Below, piece after piece: positions 16,288-25,053 of a stretch of 33,476 nucleotides of DNA; the stretch's first letter is position 1, and every line of letters begins with the position of its first letter. Location: NCBI RefSeq assembly GCF_003253705.1, contig NZ_QKYU01000035.1:1-33476 (forward strand). The letters are read 5' to 3'. Both the position numbers and the translations under genes were made by a program. A model generated the notes under the pieces. That model searched no databases and was not told the origin of the DNA. It saw nothing but the letters and a program-made list of their open reading frames with translations. Source of the stretch: Humitalea rosea (lineage in GTDB: Bacteria; Pseudomonadota; Alphaproteobacteria; Acetobacterales; Acetobacteraceae).

Positions 16288-18564
16288 ATGAAAATTATCC
16301 GAAAATATTTGCGTCCGACTGAAGTCGCGCTAAATTTCTCCGCAGTAAGTCACGGAGAATTGATTTTTATGCCCAGGAATGGTAGTCGTCTGAACATCAC
16401 CCTTGTCGGAGGCGCAGCAGCGGATGTTCTCCGCGGAGGCAGTGGCCGAGACCGCCTCTATGGCAACGCCGGCAACGACACGCTGGATGGTGGCCAGGGC
16501 GCGGATACTATGTGGGGTGGCACCGGAAATGATACCTACGTCATTGATGATGTGCTAGACCTGATCAACGAAGCCGCGGCAGCCGGGACGGATCTGGCGC
16601 GCGCCTCTGTCAGCTACACCCTCGGCGCCAATGTCGAGAACCTGACCCTGACGGGCAGTGCGGCTCTGAGCGGCAAGGGCAACAGCCTTGCAAATGTCAT
16701 CACTGGCAATGCCGGCGGAAATTTGCTTTTCGGAGGCCTGGGGAATGACACGCTCTATGGAGGGGCGGGCAACGACACGCTGCTCGGCGGCGCCGGAGCG
16801 GACATTCTTTCGGGCGGGGCCGGGGCCGATGTGTTCCGGTTCGTGCCCACTGATGGCCTGACCGCGACCGACAGGATCACGGACTTCGTGGCAAGCGAGG
16901 ACCGGATCGATCTGTCTGAGTTCAACGGGGGCCACCCGTTCGCCTTTATCGGCGGCGCGGCGTTCACCCCTGGCGCCGGCCCGCAATTGCGGTTCGAGGT
17001 CCATAATAGCATGACTACCGTGCAATTTATTGCCGACCCCGCCACCGGCGTGGCTGGATCGTCCCTTGCGCTGAACGGCGCTGTTGACCTGACGGTTGGC
17101 AATTTCGTCGGGGCCGTTGTTCCGCCCCCGGTGCCCCCGATCGAGACCCCGGCGGTGCCGGTCGTCGTAGTGCCGGTGACCCCGGTCACCGATAGCCCGA
17201 CCGCACCTCCGGCTGGGGCGATCATCGTGTCCACCACGGCCAATCTACAGTCCCTGGTCGACTCCGCCGGGGCCGGTGCGACGTTCTGGCTGGAGGCCGG
17301 CGTTCACCGCCTGCAATCCATCACACCGCATGACGACCAGAGCTTCTACGGCGCGGAAGGTGCGGTCATGAGCGGCGCCCGTCTGCTTACGGGCTTCGCA
17401 CAGGCTGGCGCCAACTGGGTCATCAGCGGCCAGACCCAGGAGGGCGAGCGGCGCGTACTGGACGAAGGTCTGGACGCATTCCCGCGCCACTCCTATCCGG
17501 ACCAGGTCTACGTCGACAACAAGCCGCTGCTCCAGGTTGCGTCGCTGAACGATCTTGGGCCCGGAAAATACTTCTTCGACTACACAGCCGACAAGATCTA
17601 TCTCCGCGACAACCCTGCCGGCCATTCGGTTGAAGCCGCGGTGAGCCCTTTTGCCTTCGACGGCGGGGCCTCGGGTGTGACGATCGAAGGGCTGGTCATC
17701 GAGAAGTATGCATCGCCCGTCCAATACGGCGCGATCGGGTACCATACCCCACCCGTCGATTGGCTGATCCAGGGCAATGAAGTCCGCCTCAACTTTGGCG
17801 TCGGCGTCCTGGGTGGCGACAACACCAAGATCATCGGCAATTTCGTCCACGACAATGGCGAGATGGGCCTCGGTGGCAATGGCGACAACATCCTCGTCGC
17901 GAACAACGAGATTTCGTCCAACGGCTATTTCGCCGGCATCGATCCCTATTGGGAGGGTGGCGGCACCAAATTCGCCGAGACCAACAACCTGGTCGTCCGG
18001 AACAACTACTCCCACGACAACACCGGCTACGGGATGTGGACCGATATCGACAACATCAACACCCTGTATGAGGGCAACCGTGTGGAGTTCAACACCGGCG
18101 GCGGCATCAACCACGAGATCAGCTACGATGCGGTGATCCGCAACAACAGCTTCGTCGGGAATGGCGCCGACATGCCGGAGTGGCTATGGGGTGCCGCGAT
18201 CCAGATCCAGAATTCCCAGCATGTCGAGATCTACGGCAACAAGATCGACATGACCGGCGCCGGCAATGGCATCTCCCTGATTCAGCAGGATCGTGGTGAT
18301 GGCGCTTACGGAGCCTATGTCACGGTCGGGAACAACGTGCATGACAACGTCCTCGTCGGGACGACGCCCGATGGCGGCAACTCCGGTGCCGTCGCGGATT
18401 ATGACGAGGCGGGCCTGCTCGCCGGAGGCAATCAGTTTGACCACAATCAGTACGTCGTCAGCGACGGCGCCGATGACCACTGGGTCTGGGGGGAGTACTA
18501 CGACTGGGATACCTACCGCGCCACGAGCGGCCAGGACGCCCACAGCACCCTCACACTGCTGTAA
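16288..18564 (+). CDS. secreted RTX calcium-binding protein with C-terminal parallel beta-helix domain
   Basis: A 758-residue protein. Two blocks of RTX nonapeptides (GGxGxDxLx), at about residues 50-90 and 149-185, form a calcium-binding parallel beta-roll. They are followed by a DRITDFVASEDRIDLS segment typical of RTX exoproteins. A Pro/Val-rich linker (about 275-312) leads to a right-handed beta-helix domain (about 315-740) with repeated Asn-rich turns (NNYSHDNTGYGM, GNRVEFNTGGGI). Such architecture is common in secreted polysaccharide lyases and epimerases. Export by a type I system is expected, but no transporter is encoded nearby and the RTX part is N-terminal rather than C-terminal. 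There is no classical signal peptide. ATG 16288 lacks a clear ribosome-binding site. ATG 16369, 11 bases after a GGAG, is an alternative start. Confidence 0.85.
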   Translation: MKIIRKYLRPTEVALNFSAVSHGELIFMPRNGSRLNITLVGGAAADVLRGGSGRDRLYGNAGNDTLDGGQGADTMWGGTGNDTYVIDDVLDLINEAAAAGTDLARASVSYTLGANVENLTLTGSAALSGKGNSLANVITGNAGGNLLFGGLGNDTLYGGAGNDTLLGGAGADILSGGAGADVFRFVPTDGLTATDRITDFVASEDRIDLSEFNGGHPFAFIGGAAFTPGAGPQLRFEVHNSMTTVQFIADPATGVAGSSLALNGAVDLTVGNFVGAVVPPPVPPIETPAVPVVVVPVTPVTDSPTAPPAGAIIVSTTANLQSLVDSAGAGATFWLEAGVHRLQSITPHDDQSFYGAEGAVMSGARLLTGFAQAGANWVISGQTQEGERRVLDEGLDAFPRHSYPDQVYVDNKPLLQVASLNDLGPGKYFFDYTADKIYLRDNPAGHSVEAAVSPFAFDGGASGVTIEGLVIEKYASPVQYGAIGYHTPPVDWLIQGNEVRLNFGVGVLGGDNTKIIGNFVHDNGEMGLGGNGDNILVANNEISSNGYFAGIDPYWEGGGTKFAETNNLVVRNNYSHDNTGYGMWTDIDNINTLYEGNRVEFNTGGGINHEISYDAVIRNNSFVGNGADMPEWLWGAAIQIQNSQHVEIYGNKIDMTGAGNGISLIQQDRGDGAYGAYVTVGNNVHDNVLVGTTPDGGNSGAVADYDEAGLLAGGNQFDHNQYVVSDGADDHWVWGEYYDWDTYRATSGQDAHSTLTLL

Positions 18565-18580
18565 GGCCCCCTATAGCTGC

Positions 18581-18617
18581 CCCCGAAGTTCGCCGCTCTT
18601 CGTGGCGGGCTTCGGGG
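18581..18617 (+). terminator. strong hairpin after the RTX gene, probable terminator
   Basis: Seventeen bases after the RTX stop codon the RNA can fold into a stem with outer arms CCCCGAAG (18581-18588) and CTTCGGGG (18610-18617), two G-U pairs, an inner CGCC/GGCG stem, and further pairing to a TCTTC loop. The expected T-run is absent, so it could instead be a 3'-end stabilising structure. Confidence 0.55.
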
Positions 18618-18759
18618 ATAGGCGGGCCACTCAAGACCAAGACCAGTGTCCCCAGGGCAGGCCACCCGCAGTGGTCTCTGCCCTGGCTCAGTGCCGTCGC
18701 CGTCCGGGCCAAGCATGGTCCGGGCGGCGCGGCCGTCTTGGGGCGCCGTGGGTGTTGGC

Positions 18760-18800
18760 GGGTTTTGCCCACGCCCGGCTTCGCCCCGCAGGCAAAATCC
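18760..18800 (+). other. leader hairpin upstream of the oxidoreductase gene
   Basis: A 10-bp stem can form between GGGTTTTGCC (18760-18769) and GGCAAAATCC (18791-18800), with one G-U pair and a small GGC-TTC-GCC hairpin possible in the loop. It ends 25 bases before the ribosome-binding site of the oxidoreductase gene. It may be an attenuator or simply mark the leader. No specific riboswitch class was recognised. Confidence 0.35.
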
Positions 18801-18825
18801 CCTACCGTGCCGCGGAAGCGACATC

Positions 18826-18832
18826 AGGGAGG
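18826..18832 (+). promoter_or_regulatory. ribosome-binding site deciding a TTG start
   Basis: AGGGAGG lies five bases before TTG 18838 and supports that codon as the start of the oxidoreductase, where the first conserved residues (RVIQIDRYGGPEVL) begin. No ATG or GTG lies at this position. Confidence 0.7.
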
Positions 18833-18837
18833 CTGCA

Positions 18838-19827
18838 TTGAGGGTCATCCAGATCGATCGCTACGGTGGCCCCGAGGTGCTCCTTCGCCGCGATGTGCCG
18901 GTGCCCAGCGCCGGCCCGGGCGAGGTGTTGATCCGTCTGGCCCACTCCGGCATCAACTTCATGGATATCCACACCCGCCAAGGCAAATATGCCGGATCGC
19001 AGACCTACCCGGTCTCGATTCCGACCACACTCGGCATCGAGGCCAGCGGCCATGTCGAAGCCGTCGGGGCCGATGTGCAGGATCTTCGGCCTGGTGACCG
19101 CGTGGCCTATTGCCTCGTCTGGGGCAGCTACGCCGAGTATGCCGTCGTGCCGGCCTGGCGCGTCGTCCAGGTACCGGCGGGCTTGCCGCTGGACCTCGCC
19201 GCGGCCGCCATGTTCCACGGGCTGACCGCGCATTACCTGGCGGAGGACGTTGGTCGGCTTGGCCCTGGCGTGACCTGCCTCGTCCATGCGGCATCGGGGG
19301 GGATCGGACAGCTCCTGGTGCAGCTCGGCACCCGGCTCGGGGCCACCGTCTATGCCACGACCAGCACGCCGGTGAAGGCGGAGATTGCGCGGCAGCGCGG
19401 CGCGGTGGCCGCGGTGCTCTACGAGAACGGCGGTTTCGCCGATGCGATCCGGGAGATGACCGCAGGCCGCGGCGTCGATGTCGTGTTCGATGCGATCGGC
19501 CGCCCCACTTTGCGCGACAGCTTCCGGGCAACACGCAAGCGCGGCCTCGTGGTGAATTTCGGCGCGGTCGGCGGCTCGGTGGAGGACCTCAATCCGATTG
19601 AGCTCGGCGAGGCTGGTTCGCTGTTCCTGACCCGGCCCCGGCTGGCCGATCATCTGCCCGATGCGGCGACCATCCAGCGCCGTGCCGCGGACATCTTCTC
19701 GGGGCTTCTGGAGGGTGCGCTCTCGATCGAGATCACGGGGCGGTACACGCTCGATCGCATCGAGGAGGCGCACGCCGCCCTGGAGGAACGCAGATCGGTC
19801 GGCAAGCCCATCCTCGACCTGCAATGA
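18838..19827 (+). CDS. zinc-independent quinone oxidoreductase (medium-chain dehydrogenase superfamily)
   Basis: A 329-residue NADPH:quinone reductase/zeta-crystallin-like protein. The N-terminal catalytic domain shows RYGGPEVLLRRDVPVPSAGP and GINFMDIHTRQGKYA. The nucleotide-binding domain has LVHAASGGIGQLLVQLGTRL followed by a Ser/Thr-rich loop that usually signals NADPH preference. The zinc-binding Cys/His residues of alcohol dehydrogenases are absent. The physiological substrate is unknown; relatives reduce quinones or activated alkenes. The start is TTG with a strong AGGGAGG site, because the in-frame ATG at 18646 would add a 64-residue low-complexity extension. It is convergent with the MmgE/PrpD gene at 19922 and seems a single-gene unit. 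Confidence 0.87.
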   Translation: MRVIQIDRYGGPEVLLRRDVPVPSAGPGEVLIRLAHSGINFMDIHTRQGKYAGSQTYPVSIPTTLGIEASGHVEAVGADVQDLRPGDRVAYCLVWGSYAEYAVVPAWRVVQVPAGLPLDLAAAAMFHGLTAHYLAEDVGRLGPGVTCLVHAASGGIGQLLVQLGTRLGATVYATTSTPVKAEIARQRGAVAAVLYENGGFADAIREMTAGRGVDVVFDAIGRPTLRDSFRATRKRGLVVNFGAVGGSVEDLNPIELGEAGSLFLTRPRLADHLPDAATIQRRAADIFSGLLEGALSIEITGRYTLDRIEEAHAALEERRSVGKPILDLQ

Positions 19828-19921
19828 GCCTTCGCGGAGGGATGGATGTCCTGACCGATGCCGCGGAGTCGCCGCCTCAGGCTTCGGCCAAGATCATGCC
19901 CGGAATGGATATTGGGGTCGA

Positions 19922-21379
19922 TCAGGGAACCCAGCCGGTCTCCAGCGGCATCCCCTGCCGTTCCACCTCGGCGAAGCGCGGGCCCCCACCAAGGGGAGCG
20001 GTATATTCCAGCAACCGCGTCAGATCGCGCATGTCACCGACCTCCTCGATCGCGTCGAGCCGGTCGAACAGGGGCGCGATGTTCTCGCGCGCCAATCCCC
20101 GTTCGGCGCAGTCGTGAAACTTCTCCCAAAGCTCGTCGGACGACATCGGATTGTCGCCGCCACGCCCCACCATCTGGTTCACGCGACGTGACAGCCTGCG
20201 GCCATCGCGCAGGGTGACGATGACCTCCGCGCCCCATTGCGCGGCGCCATCGCGCGGCATGTCCGGATGCGCGCGTGCGGTGGTGAGCGCGAGGAGCCTC
20301 TGCGCCTCGGGGTCCAACGCCGCCTCGCCCTCGAAATCGGCAAGCTTCGGCGTGCCGGAGAGCAGGGCGCGCACCACGGCATATTGCACGCTGAACTTGG
20401 CGCCGAGCGGCGTCGTCGGATGCGGGTTGTCGGTATGCGGCAGCCGGCGGGCATGGGGCAGAACCTCGATCCGCTCCACCACCGCGGCGGTGATCCCCTC
20501 CTCGCGCACCAGCTTCAGCATCATCGCGATCGCGGGATGTGTGCTGCCGCAGCAAGGGAATTGCTTCAGCGCGATACCCGGCGCCTCGACCTCCCACGGC
20601 CGCCCCCAGCCCTCGAAGATCCGTGTTGCATCATGATTGCCGGGGCCGTTGAAGACATCGAGAAACCCCTGGTGATGCTCCATCACCCCAGGGTTGGCGA
20701 CGAAGCCCTGTTCCGCCATCAACGCGGCCAGCAGCCCGTTGCGCGCGCAATGCCCGGCGTGGAAGGGCTTGGCCATGGTGCCGAAATTCGCCTTCAGCCC
20801 CGATGCCATCGAAGCGGCGAGCGAGAGCGCGATCGCCGTGCGCGGCGCATCCAACCCGATCATATGCGCCGAGGCGGCGGCCGCGCCGAAGACGCCGAGG
20901 GTCGAGGTGGGGTGCCAACCCTTGTCGTAATGAACGAAGTTCACGGCCCGGGCCAGGCGGATCAGCGTCTCCATCCCGACGACATAGGCCTGGACCAGAC
21001 GCATGCCGGACAGGCCCCGCTCCTCGGCCAAAGCAAACAGTGGCGCGACCAGTGGCACCGACTGATGGCCACCGAGATCCCCGCTGAAATCATCATAGTC
21101 GAGCGCGTGGCTCGCGGTGCCATTCACCAGCGCCGCGTCCAGTGCCGAGGTGCGCCGCGCCGTGCCGAAGACCAGCGCGGCCCCGGGCGCCGTCGCGACC
21201 CCAGGCGTGCGCAGCAGGATCTGCGCGCAGGGCTCCGGAATGCCGGCCAGCGTCACGCCAATGGTATCGGTGATGCCGGTGCGCGCCCGCGCCAGGGAGA
21301 GCGGCGTCAGATCGTGCCGCGTGAAGGCGCAAATCCGGGACGCCAGACGCTCAAGGATCGCCCCCCCCGCCGCGCTCAT
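19922..21379 (-). CDS. MmgE/PrpD family protein (copy 1)
   Basis: A 485-residue MmgE/PrpD-fold protein. Known members are 2-methylcitrate dehydratase (PrpD), cis-aconitate decarboxylase and related lyases acting on branched carboxylic acids. Visible family motifs are NGTASHALDYDDF (residues 86-98), KGWHPTSTLGVFGAAAASAH (from about 153), NFGTMAKPFHAGHCARNGLLAAL with Lys204 and His207/His210, and LKQFPCCGSTHPAIAM. These are the positions usually lining the active site. The start ATG overlaps the TcuA-like gene stop by 4 bp (ATGA), making this the last gene of the leftward catabolic operon. It differs clearly from copy 2, so the two probably act on different intermediates. Confidence 0.88.
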   Translation of the reverse strand: MSAAGGAILERLASRICAFTRHDLTPLSLARARTGITDTIGVTLAGIPEPCAQILLRTPGVATAPGAALVFGTARRTSALDAALVNGTASHALDYDDFSGDLGGHQSVPLVAPLFALAEERGLSGMRLVQAYVVGMETLIRLARAVNFVHYDKGWHPTSTLGVFGAAAASAHMIGLDAPRTAIALSLAASMASGLKANFGTMAKPFHAGHCARNGLLAALMAEQGFVANPGVMEHHQGFLDVFNGPGNHDATRIFEGWGRPWEVEAPGIALKQFPCCGSTHPAIAMMLKLVREEGITAAVVERIEVLPHARRLPHTDNPHPTTPLGAKFSVQYAVVRALLSGTPKLADFEGEAALDPEAQRLLALTTARAHPDMPRDGAAQWGAEVIVTLRDGRRLSRRVNQMVGRGGDNPMSSDELWEKFHDCAERGLARENIAPLFDRLDAIEEVGDMRDLTRLLEYTAPLGGGPRFAEVERQGMPLETGWVP

Positions 21380-22860
21380 GCCACACCTGCCGCGCAGCGG
21401 CCGGCGATACGCCCGAAGGTGGCGCCCGCGACAAGCCCGGTTCCGGCCGGGTAGTTGTCGTAGAACAGCCCGCCGATCATCTCGCCGCAGGCGTAGAGTC
21501 CCGGAATGGCGCGCCAGTCGGTGCCGATCACCTCGGCCCGCTCATTCACCCGCAATCCTCCGAAGGTGAAGGTGATGCCGCCGGTGGCGCTGTAGGCGTG
21601 ATACGGCGGGGCCTCCAGCCGCAGCGCCCAGTTGCTCTTTTCCAGATCCAGCCCGCGCGTTGACAGCCCGTCCTTGCGCGAGGGGTCGTAGCCCTCCTCC
21701 ATCCCACGCGCCGCCGCGTTGAAGGCGGCGATGGTGGCCAGGGCCTGCTTCTTGTCGTCGATGTCGAGCTGGGCGATCAGCCCCTCGATCGTATCGGCGA
21801 CCACCGGCTTGCTCGTGGAGTAGCGCGGTTCCAGCAGATGGAGCGAACGGCTGTCGAAGATCTGCCAGGCCTTGGCGCCCGGCTGCGCCAGGATGGCGCG
21901 GCCGAATTTGGCATAGGTGAAGAGCGCGCCGTCCTCGCCCTCATCCACGAAGCGCCGCCCCATGCGGTTCAGCATCACGGAATAGGGGTAGCTCAGCCGG
22001 TTGCTGCGGTCGGTCAGTTCGCGCGGCGCGAAATCCCCCCAGTCGGCGCTGATCGGCGTCGCGTGGCAGCCGCTCCACTGGCCCCAGGGCATGGCGTGGA
22101 TCGCCATCGCCATGCGCAGCCCGTCGCCCTGGTTGTAGGGCGTGCCGCGCACCTTGGCGGCGCCGACCAAGGGGCCGATGTGCTGGGTGCGCATCTGCAC
22201 ATTCGCCTCGAAGCCTCCGCAGCCAAGCACCACGGCATCGGCGTCGATCTCGGAGATCCCTTCCTCGTCGCGCAGGGTCACGGCGCCGACGCGGCCACGT
22301 GCATCCTGCACGAGCCCGGTGACCGCGGCGCCGTAGCGCACCTCGATCCCCATCGCCTCGGCGGTCGCGAACCAGCTGCGCGACAGGCCGACGCCTTCAT
22401 GGGCCGCGCGCACCACCATGCCGCGCGCCCAGACCAGCCTGTTGTCCTTGCGCACGGCGGAGAGGCTCGTCGCCGGCTCCATCTTGATGCGGCCGACATC
22501 ATGCATCCAGAAGACCGTCTCCTTGGATTTATCGACCAGCGTGCGCGACAGCATCGGATCGGTACGGCCGCTGGTCACGCGCATCAGATCGCCGTGGAAA
22601 TCGGCGCGGGTATAGGGCTCGATGCCGGCGTAGAAATCCTCGTACTCCTCGGCCGCGCCGGGAACCAAGGGTTCGATCTCGCGCGGGTCGTCGAAGGCGA
22701 AGCGAAGAACGCCGCCGCTCCAATGCGTGTTGCCGCCGCGCATGCCGCGGGGTGCCTTCTCCAGCACCAGCACGCGTTCGGCCCCGGCCTCGCGCGCGGA
22801 AACAGCGGCCGCCAGGGCAGCATTGCCCGCACCGACGATAACGACGTTGTAGTGGGACAT
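21376..22860 (-). CDS. FAD-dependent dehydrogenase, tricarballylate dehydrogenase (TcuA)-like
   Basis: A 494-residue flavoprotein of the FAD-binding-2 (fumarate reductase/succinate dehydrogenase) family. The dinucleotide-binding motif VIVGAGNAALAAAVSAREAG (residues 7-26) with acidic Glu34, the early GGNTHWSGGVLRFAF segment and the C-terminal IPGLYACGEMIGGLFYDNYP and GTGLVAGATFGRIAG are close to TcuA, which oxidises tricarballylate to cis-aconitate. TcuA needs the membrane iron-sulfur protein TcuB to reoxidise FAD, and no tcuB homologue is in the window. A related substrate is therefore as likely as tricarballylate itself. It lies 17 bp after the GntR gene and overlaps copy 1 of MmgE/PrpD. Confidence 0.85.
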   Translation of the reverse strand: MSHYNVVIVGAGNAALAAAVSAREAGAERVLVLEKAPRGMRGGNTHWSGGVLRFAFDDPREIEPLVPGAAEEYEDFYAGIEPYTRADFHGDLMRVTSGRTDPMLSRTLVDKSKETVFWMHDVGRIKMEPATSLSAVRKDNRLVWARGMVVRAAHEGVGLSRSWFATAEAMGIEVRYGAAVTGLVQDARGRVGAVTLRDEEGISEIDADAVVLGCGGFEANVQMRTQHIGPLVGAAKVRGTPYNQGDGLRMAMAIHAMPWGQWSGCHATPISADWGDFAPRELTDRSNRLSYPYSVMLNRMGRRFVDEGEDGALFTYAKFGRAILAQPGAKAWQIFDSRSLHLLEPRYSTSKPVVADTIEGLIAQLDIDDKKQALATIAAFNAAARGMEEGYDPSRKDGLSTRGLDLEKSNWALRLEAPPYHAYSATGGITFTFGGLRVNERAEVIGTDWRAIPGLYACGEMIGGLFYDNYPAGTGLVAGATFGRIAGRCAAGVA

Positions 22861-22877
22861 TGTTCCCTCCGATTTTT

Positions 22878-23585
22878 TTAGCTGCGGCTTGGACCGCTTC
22901 CCCCGCCACCCCGCATGGCCTGGCGGAGCGGAAAGCCGTTATGGACATGCCTGCGCATCTCCGCCTCGGCGACCACGGCATCGCCCCGTTCGATCGCTTC
23001 GACCACACGGCGGTGCTCGGCCCGCGCCTGTTCGCGCCGCCCGGGGGCCGAGAGTGTGGTGGGGCCGAGCAACGTCACCGAATCATGCAGGGCCTGCAGG
23101 CTCTTCAGCAGGAATCGGTTATGGGCGGCGGCATAGAGCGCGTCGTGGAAGGCACGGTTCAGGGCCGGCAGGCTGGCCGGGTCGTCCGGCGCCGCCTCCT
23201 CGGCTGCGAGCAGGGCACGCAGGGCCGCGATGTCGCGCGGATTGGCGTAGCGGGCGGCGAGATGGGCGGCGGTGCCCTCAAGCGCCTCGCGTGTCTCGTA
23301 GAGTTCGGTGACCGCGCCGTCATCGAGGTCCGCGACGGCGAGGCCGGTGCGCGGCAGCAGCACCAGCAGCCCGTCGGCCTGCAACCGGGACAGCGCCTCG
23401 CGGATCGGCGTGCGGCTGACCTGCAGCAGGGCGGAAAGTTCCTGTTCCCTCAGGCGCTGCCCGCGGGCAAGCCGTCCCTCCATGATCTCCCGCCGCAAGG
23501 CGGCATAGGCGAAGTCACCGGCCGAGCCGAAATCGGCCCGGTCCATGGTCACCGCAGCAGGCTTGTTGGTCAGGGCGTTGCTCAT
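22878..23585 (-). CDS. GntR family transcriptional regulator, FCD (FadR) subfamily
   Basis: A 235-residue regulator. The N-terminal winged helix-turn-helix contains REQELSALLQVSRTPIREAL (about residues 47-66) and GLLVLLPRTGLAVADL. The C-terminal all-helical FCD domain has YETREALEGTAAHLAARYA, NRAFHDALYAAAHNRFLL and HRRVVEAIERGD, with His residues that in this subfamily often bind a metal and a carboxylate ligand. The start at ATG 23585 is preferred, but no strong ribosome-binding site is seen and ATG 23546 is possible. An in-frame ATG at 23672 would place the start inside the upstream gene. Operator-like repeats lie about 60-75 bp upstream and again at the main divergent promoter, so it probably controls the whole island in response to the pathway substrate. 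Confidence 0.9.
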   Translation of the reverse strand: MSNALTNKPAAVTMDRADFGSAGDFAYAALRREIMEGRLARGQRLREQELSALLQVSRTPIREALSRLQADGLLVLLPRTGLAVADLDDGAVTELYETREALEGTAAHLAARYANPRDIAALRALLAAEEAAPDDPASLPALNRAFHDALYAAAHNRFLLKSLQALHDSVTLLGPTTLSAPGRREQARAEHRRVVEAIERGDAVVAEAEMRRHVHNGFPLRQAMRGGGGSGPSRS

Positions 23586-23637
23586 CCCGGCTCTCGGGAT
23601 GCGGCGGCAGCGGGAAGGGGCTGGGGCGGGATCATCG

Positions 23638-25053
23638 CTAGGTTTGTATACATTCGTATGCAGAATTGGCAACAGCAGAAGCGGCCATCACCGCGAGCAC
23701 AGCATCCGGCCCGCGCGCCGCGACGTCCGAGGTCGCCGCCAGAACCGCGGTCGCGGCGGTCTCACCCAGGGCCGCCGCGAAGCAGTTCCGCCACTTCTCG
23801 GCGAGCACCCCTGGCGGAACGGGCCGGCCCCAAATGCCAGGAGGACCATCGCACCTCCCCTCCAGCACCTGCCCGTTCTCCAGGGTCACCGCCACCTCCA
23901 CCCGCATCCGGTCGAAACGACCCTCGCGCAGCGGGTCCGGCAGGATCTCGATCTTCCCCAGCAACTCGGCCAGATCAGGGGCGAAGCGGCGCGCATCCGA
24001 AAAGCTCTCGACCCCGACACGGCCATCGAGCAGCGCGGCCGCGACGCAGAACTGGAAGCTGAACTTGCCGGCAAGACCGCTCGCCGGCAGCGGACGGTCC
24101 ACATAGGCCATGGCGGGCGCCGTGACGCTCACCCGGCGTATTGCCGAACGGCCGTCCCAGCCCCGCCGCGCCGCGAGGGCCGCGGTGATCACGAAATGGG
24201 TGCCGTACTGGCTGGGAAACAGCTTGAAGGCCGGACCGGGCGCCGTGATGTGCCAGTCCTCCGCCGCGGCGGTCAGGGGTGCCGCCGAATACCCCGCCCC
24301 GCTGAAGGCGCGCCCCCAGCCTCGCGGGCTGCCGATCGCATCCGCATCGGCGGTGAAGCCGCGCGCCGCCAGCATCGCCGCCCCGAGCCCCGCCGCCGCG
24401 GCATCGCCGCAGTGCAGGCATTTGGTCATGCTGCCGACATTGGCGATGACCCCGCCGGCGCGCGAGGCGGCAATGCCCATGGCATGCGTCAGCCCTTCGG
24501 CGTCCAGCCCCAGCAGCAGCCCGCAGGCCACCGCGCTGCCGATCGCGCCGACCATCCCGGGCGGGTGGAACAGCAATTGCCCAGGCTCGAACTGCCCCGA
24601 GGCAAGGCGCAGCCGCGCCTGCGCCTCGATGCCCAAGGCCAGTGCCAACAGAATGCGCGCGCCATCGGGGGCGCTGCCCGGCACCAGCCGCGCCTGCCGC
24701 TCGGCCAAGGCCAGCACGGCGGGCAGGGTGGTCGAGAGGGCGTGGTTCGCCGGGTTCCACATCGGCTCGTAGTCGAGCACATGCATCGCGGCACCATTGG
24801 CGCGGGCTGCGGCCTCGGCCGGGACCAGCGCAGGGCCGTCGGTCTGGGCGAACAGCGTCGCCTCGGCGGCCCCGCCCGTCTCCCGCGCCAGCCGCGCCAG
24901 GATCCGCGGCGCCGGCTCCAGCGCGCCGAGGCAGGCCACGGCCACCCCATCGCGCAGCAGGTCGGTCGCGGTGGCGCTGGCCGCCGGGCCAAGCCCCGCC
25001 TGCGCCCGCGCCAGCAGCGCATCGGCGAACGCCCGGGTGGCGGACCCGCTCAT
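23638..25053 (-). CDS. MmgE/PrpD family protein (copy 2)
   Basis: A 471-residue MmgE/PrpD-fold protein, diverged from copy 1. Features are AMHVLDYEPMWNPANHALS (counterpart of the HALDYDD motif), LLFHPPGMVGAIGSAVACGLLLG, GGVIANVGSMTKCLHCGDAAAAGLG with the conserved Lys, and FKLFPSQYGTHFVI. The role is inferred as dehydration, hydration or decarboxylation of a branched carboxylate. ATG 25053 overlaps the PrpF gene stop by 4 bp (ATGA), so the two are probably translated together. A longer frame upstream only shadows the PrpF gene. The last codons overlap a palindromic operator-like site that serves the downstream GntR gene. Confidence 0.86.
   Translation of the reverse strand: MSGSATRAFADALLARAQAGLGPAASATATDLLRDGVAVACLGALEPAPRILARLARETGGAAEATLFAQTDGPALVPAEAAARANGAAMHVLDYEPMWNPANHALSTTLPAVLALAERQARLVPGSAPDGARILLALALGIEAQARLRLASGQFEPGQLLFHPPGMVGAIGSAVACGLLLGLDAEGLTHAMGIAASRAGGVIANVGSMTKCLHCGDAAAAGLGAAMLAARGFTADADAIGSPRGWGRAFSGAGYSAAPLTAAAEDWHITAPGPAFKLFPSQYGTHFVITAALAARRGWDGRSAIRRVSVTAPAMAYVDRPLPASGLAGKFSFQFCVAAALLDGRVGVESFSDARRFAPDLAELLGKIEILPDPLREGRFDRMRVEVAVTLENGQVLEGRCDGPPGIWGRPVPPGVLAEKWRNCFAAALGETAATAVLAATSDVAARGPDAVLAVMAASAVANSAYECIQT
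23644..23663. promoter_or_regulatory. operator-like inverted repeat upstream of the GntR gene
   Basis: The site contains TTGTATACA (23644-23652) and the inverted repeat ATAC-ATTC-GTAT (23648-23659) extended by GCA. The same ATAC-N4-GTATGCA arrangement occurs at 26254-26268. It overlaps the 3' end of the second MmgE/PrpD gene and lies about 60-75 bp upstream of the GntR start, a good position for autoregulation. GTATAC-type cores are, from memory, common in FCD-type GntR operators. Confidence 0.6.

Noticed and set aside
16288-18564. Calling the RTX protein a hemolysin or toxin
   Set aside because: RTX repeats only indicate calcium binding and usually type I export. No pore-forming region or acylation site was seen, and most of the protein is a beta-helix.
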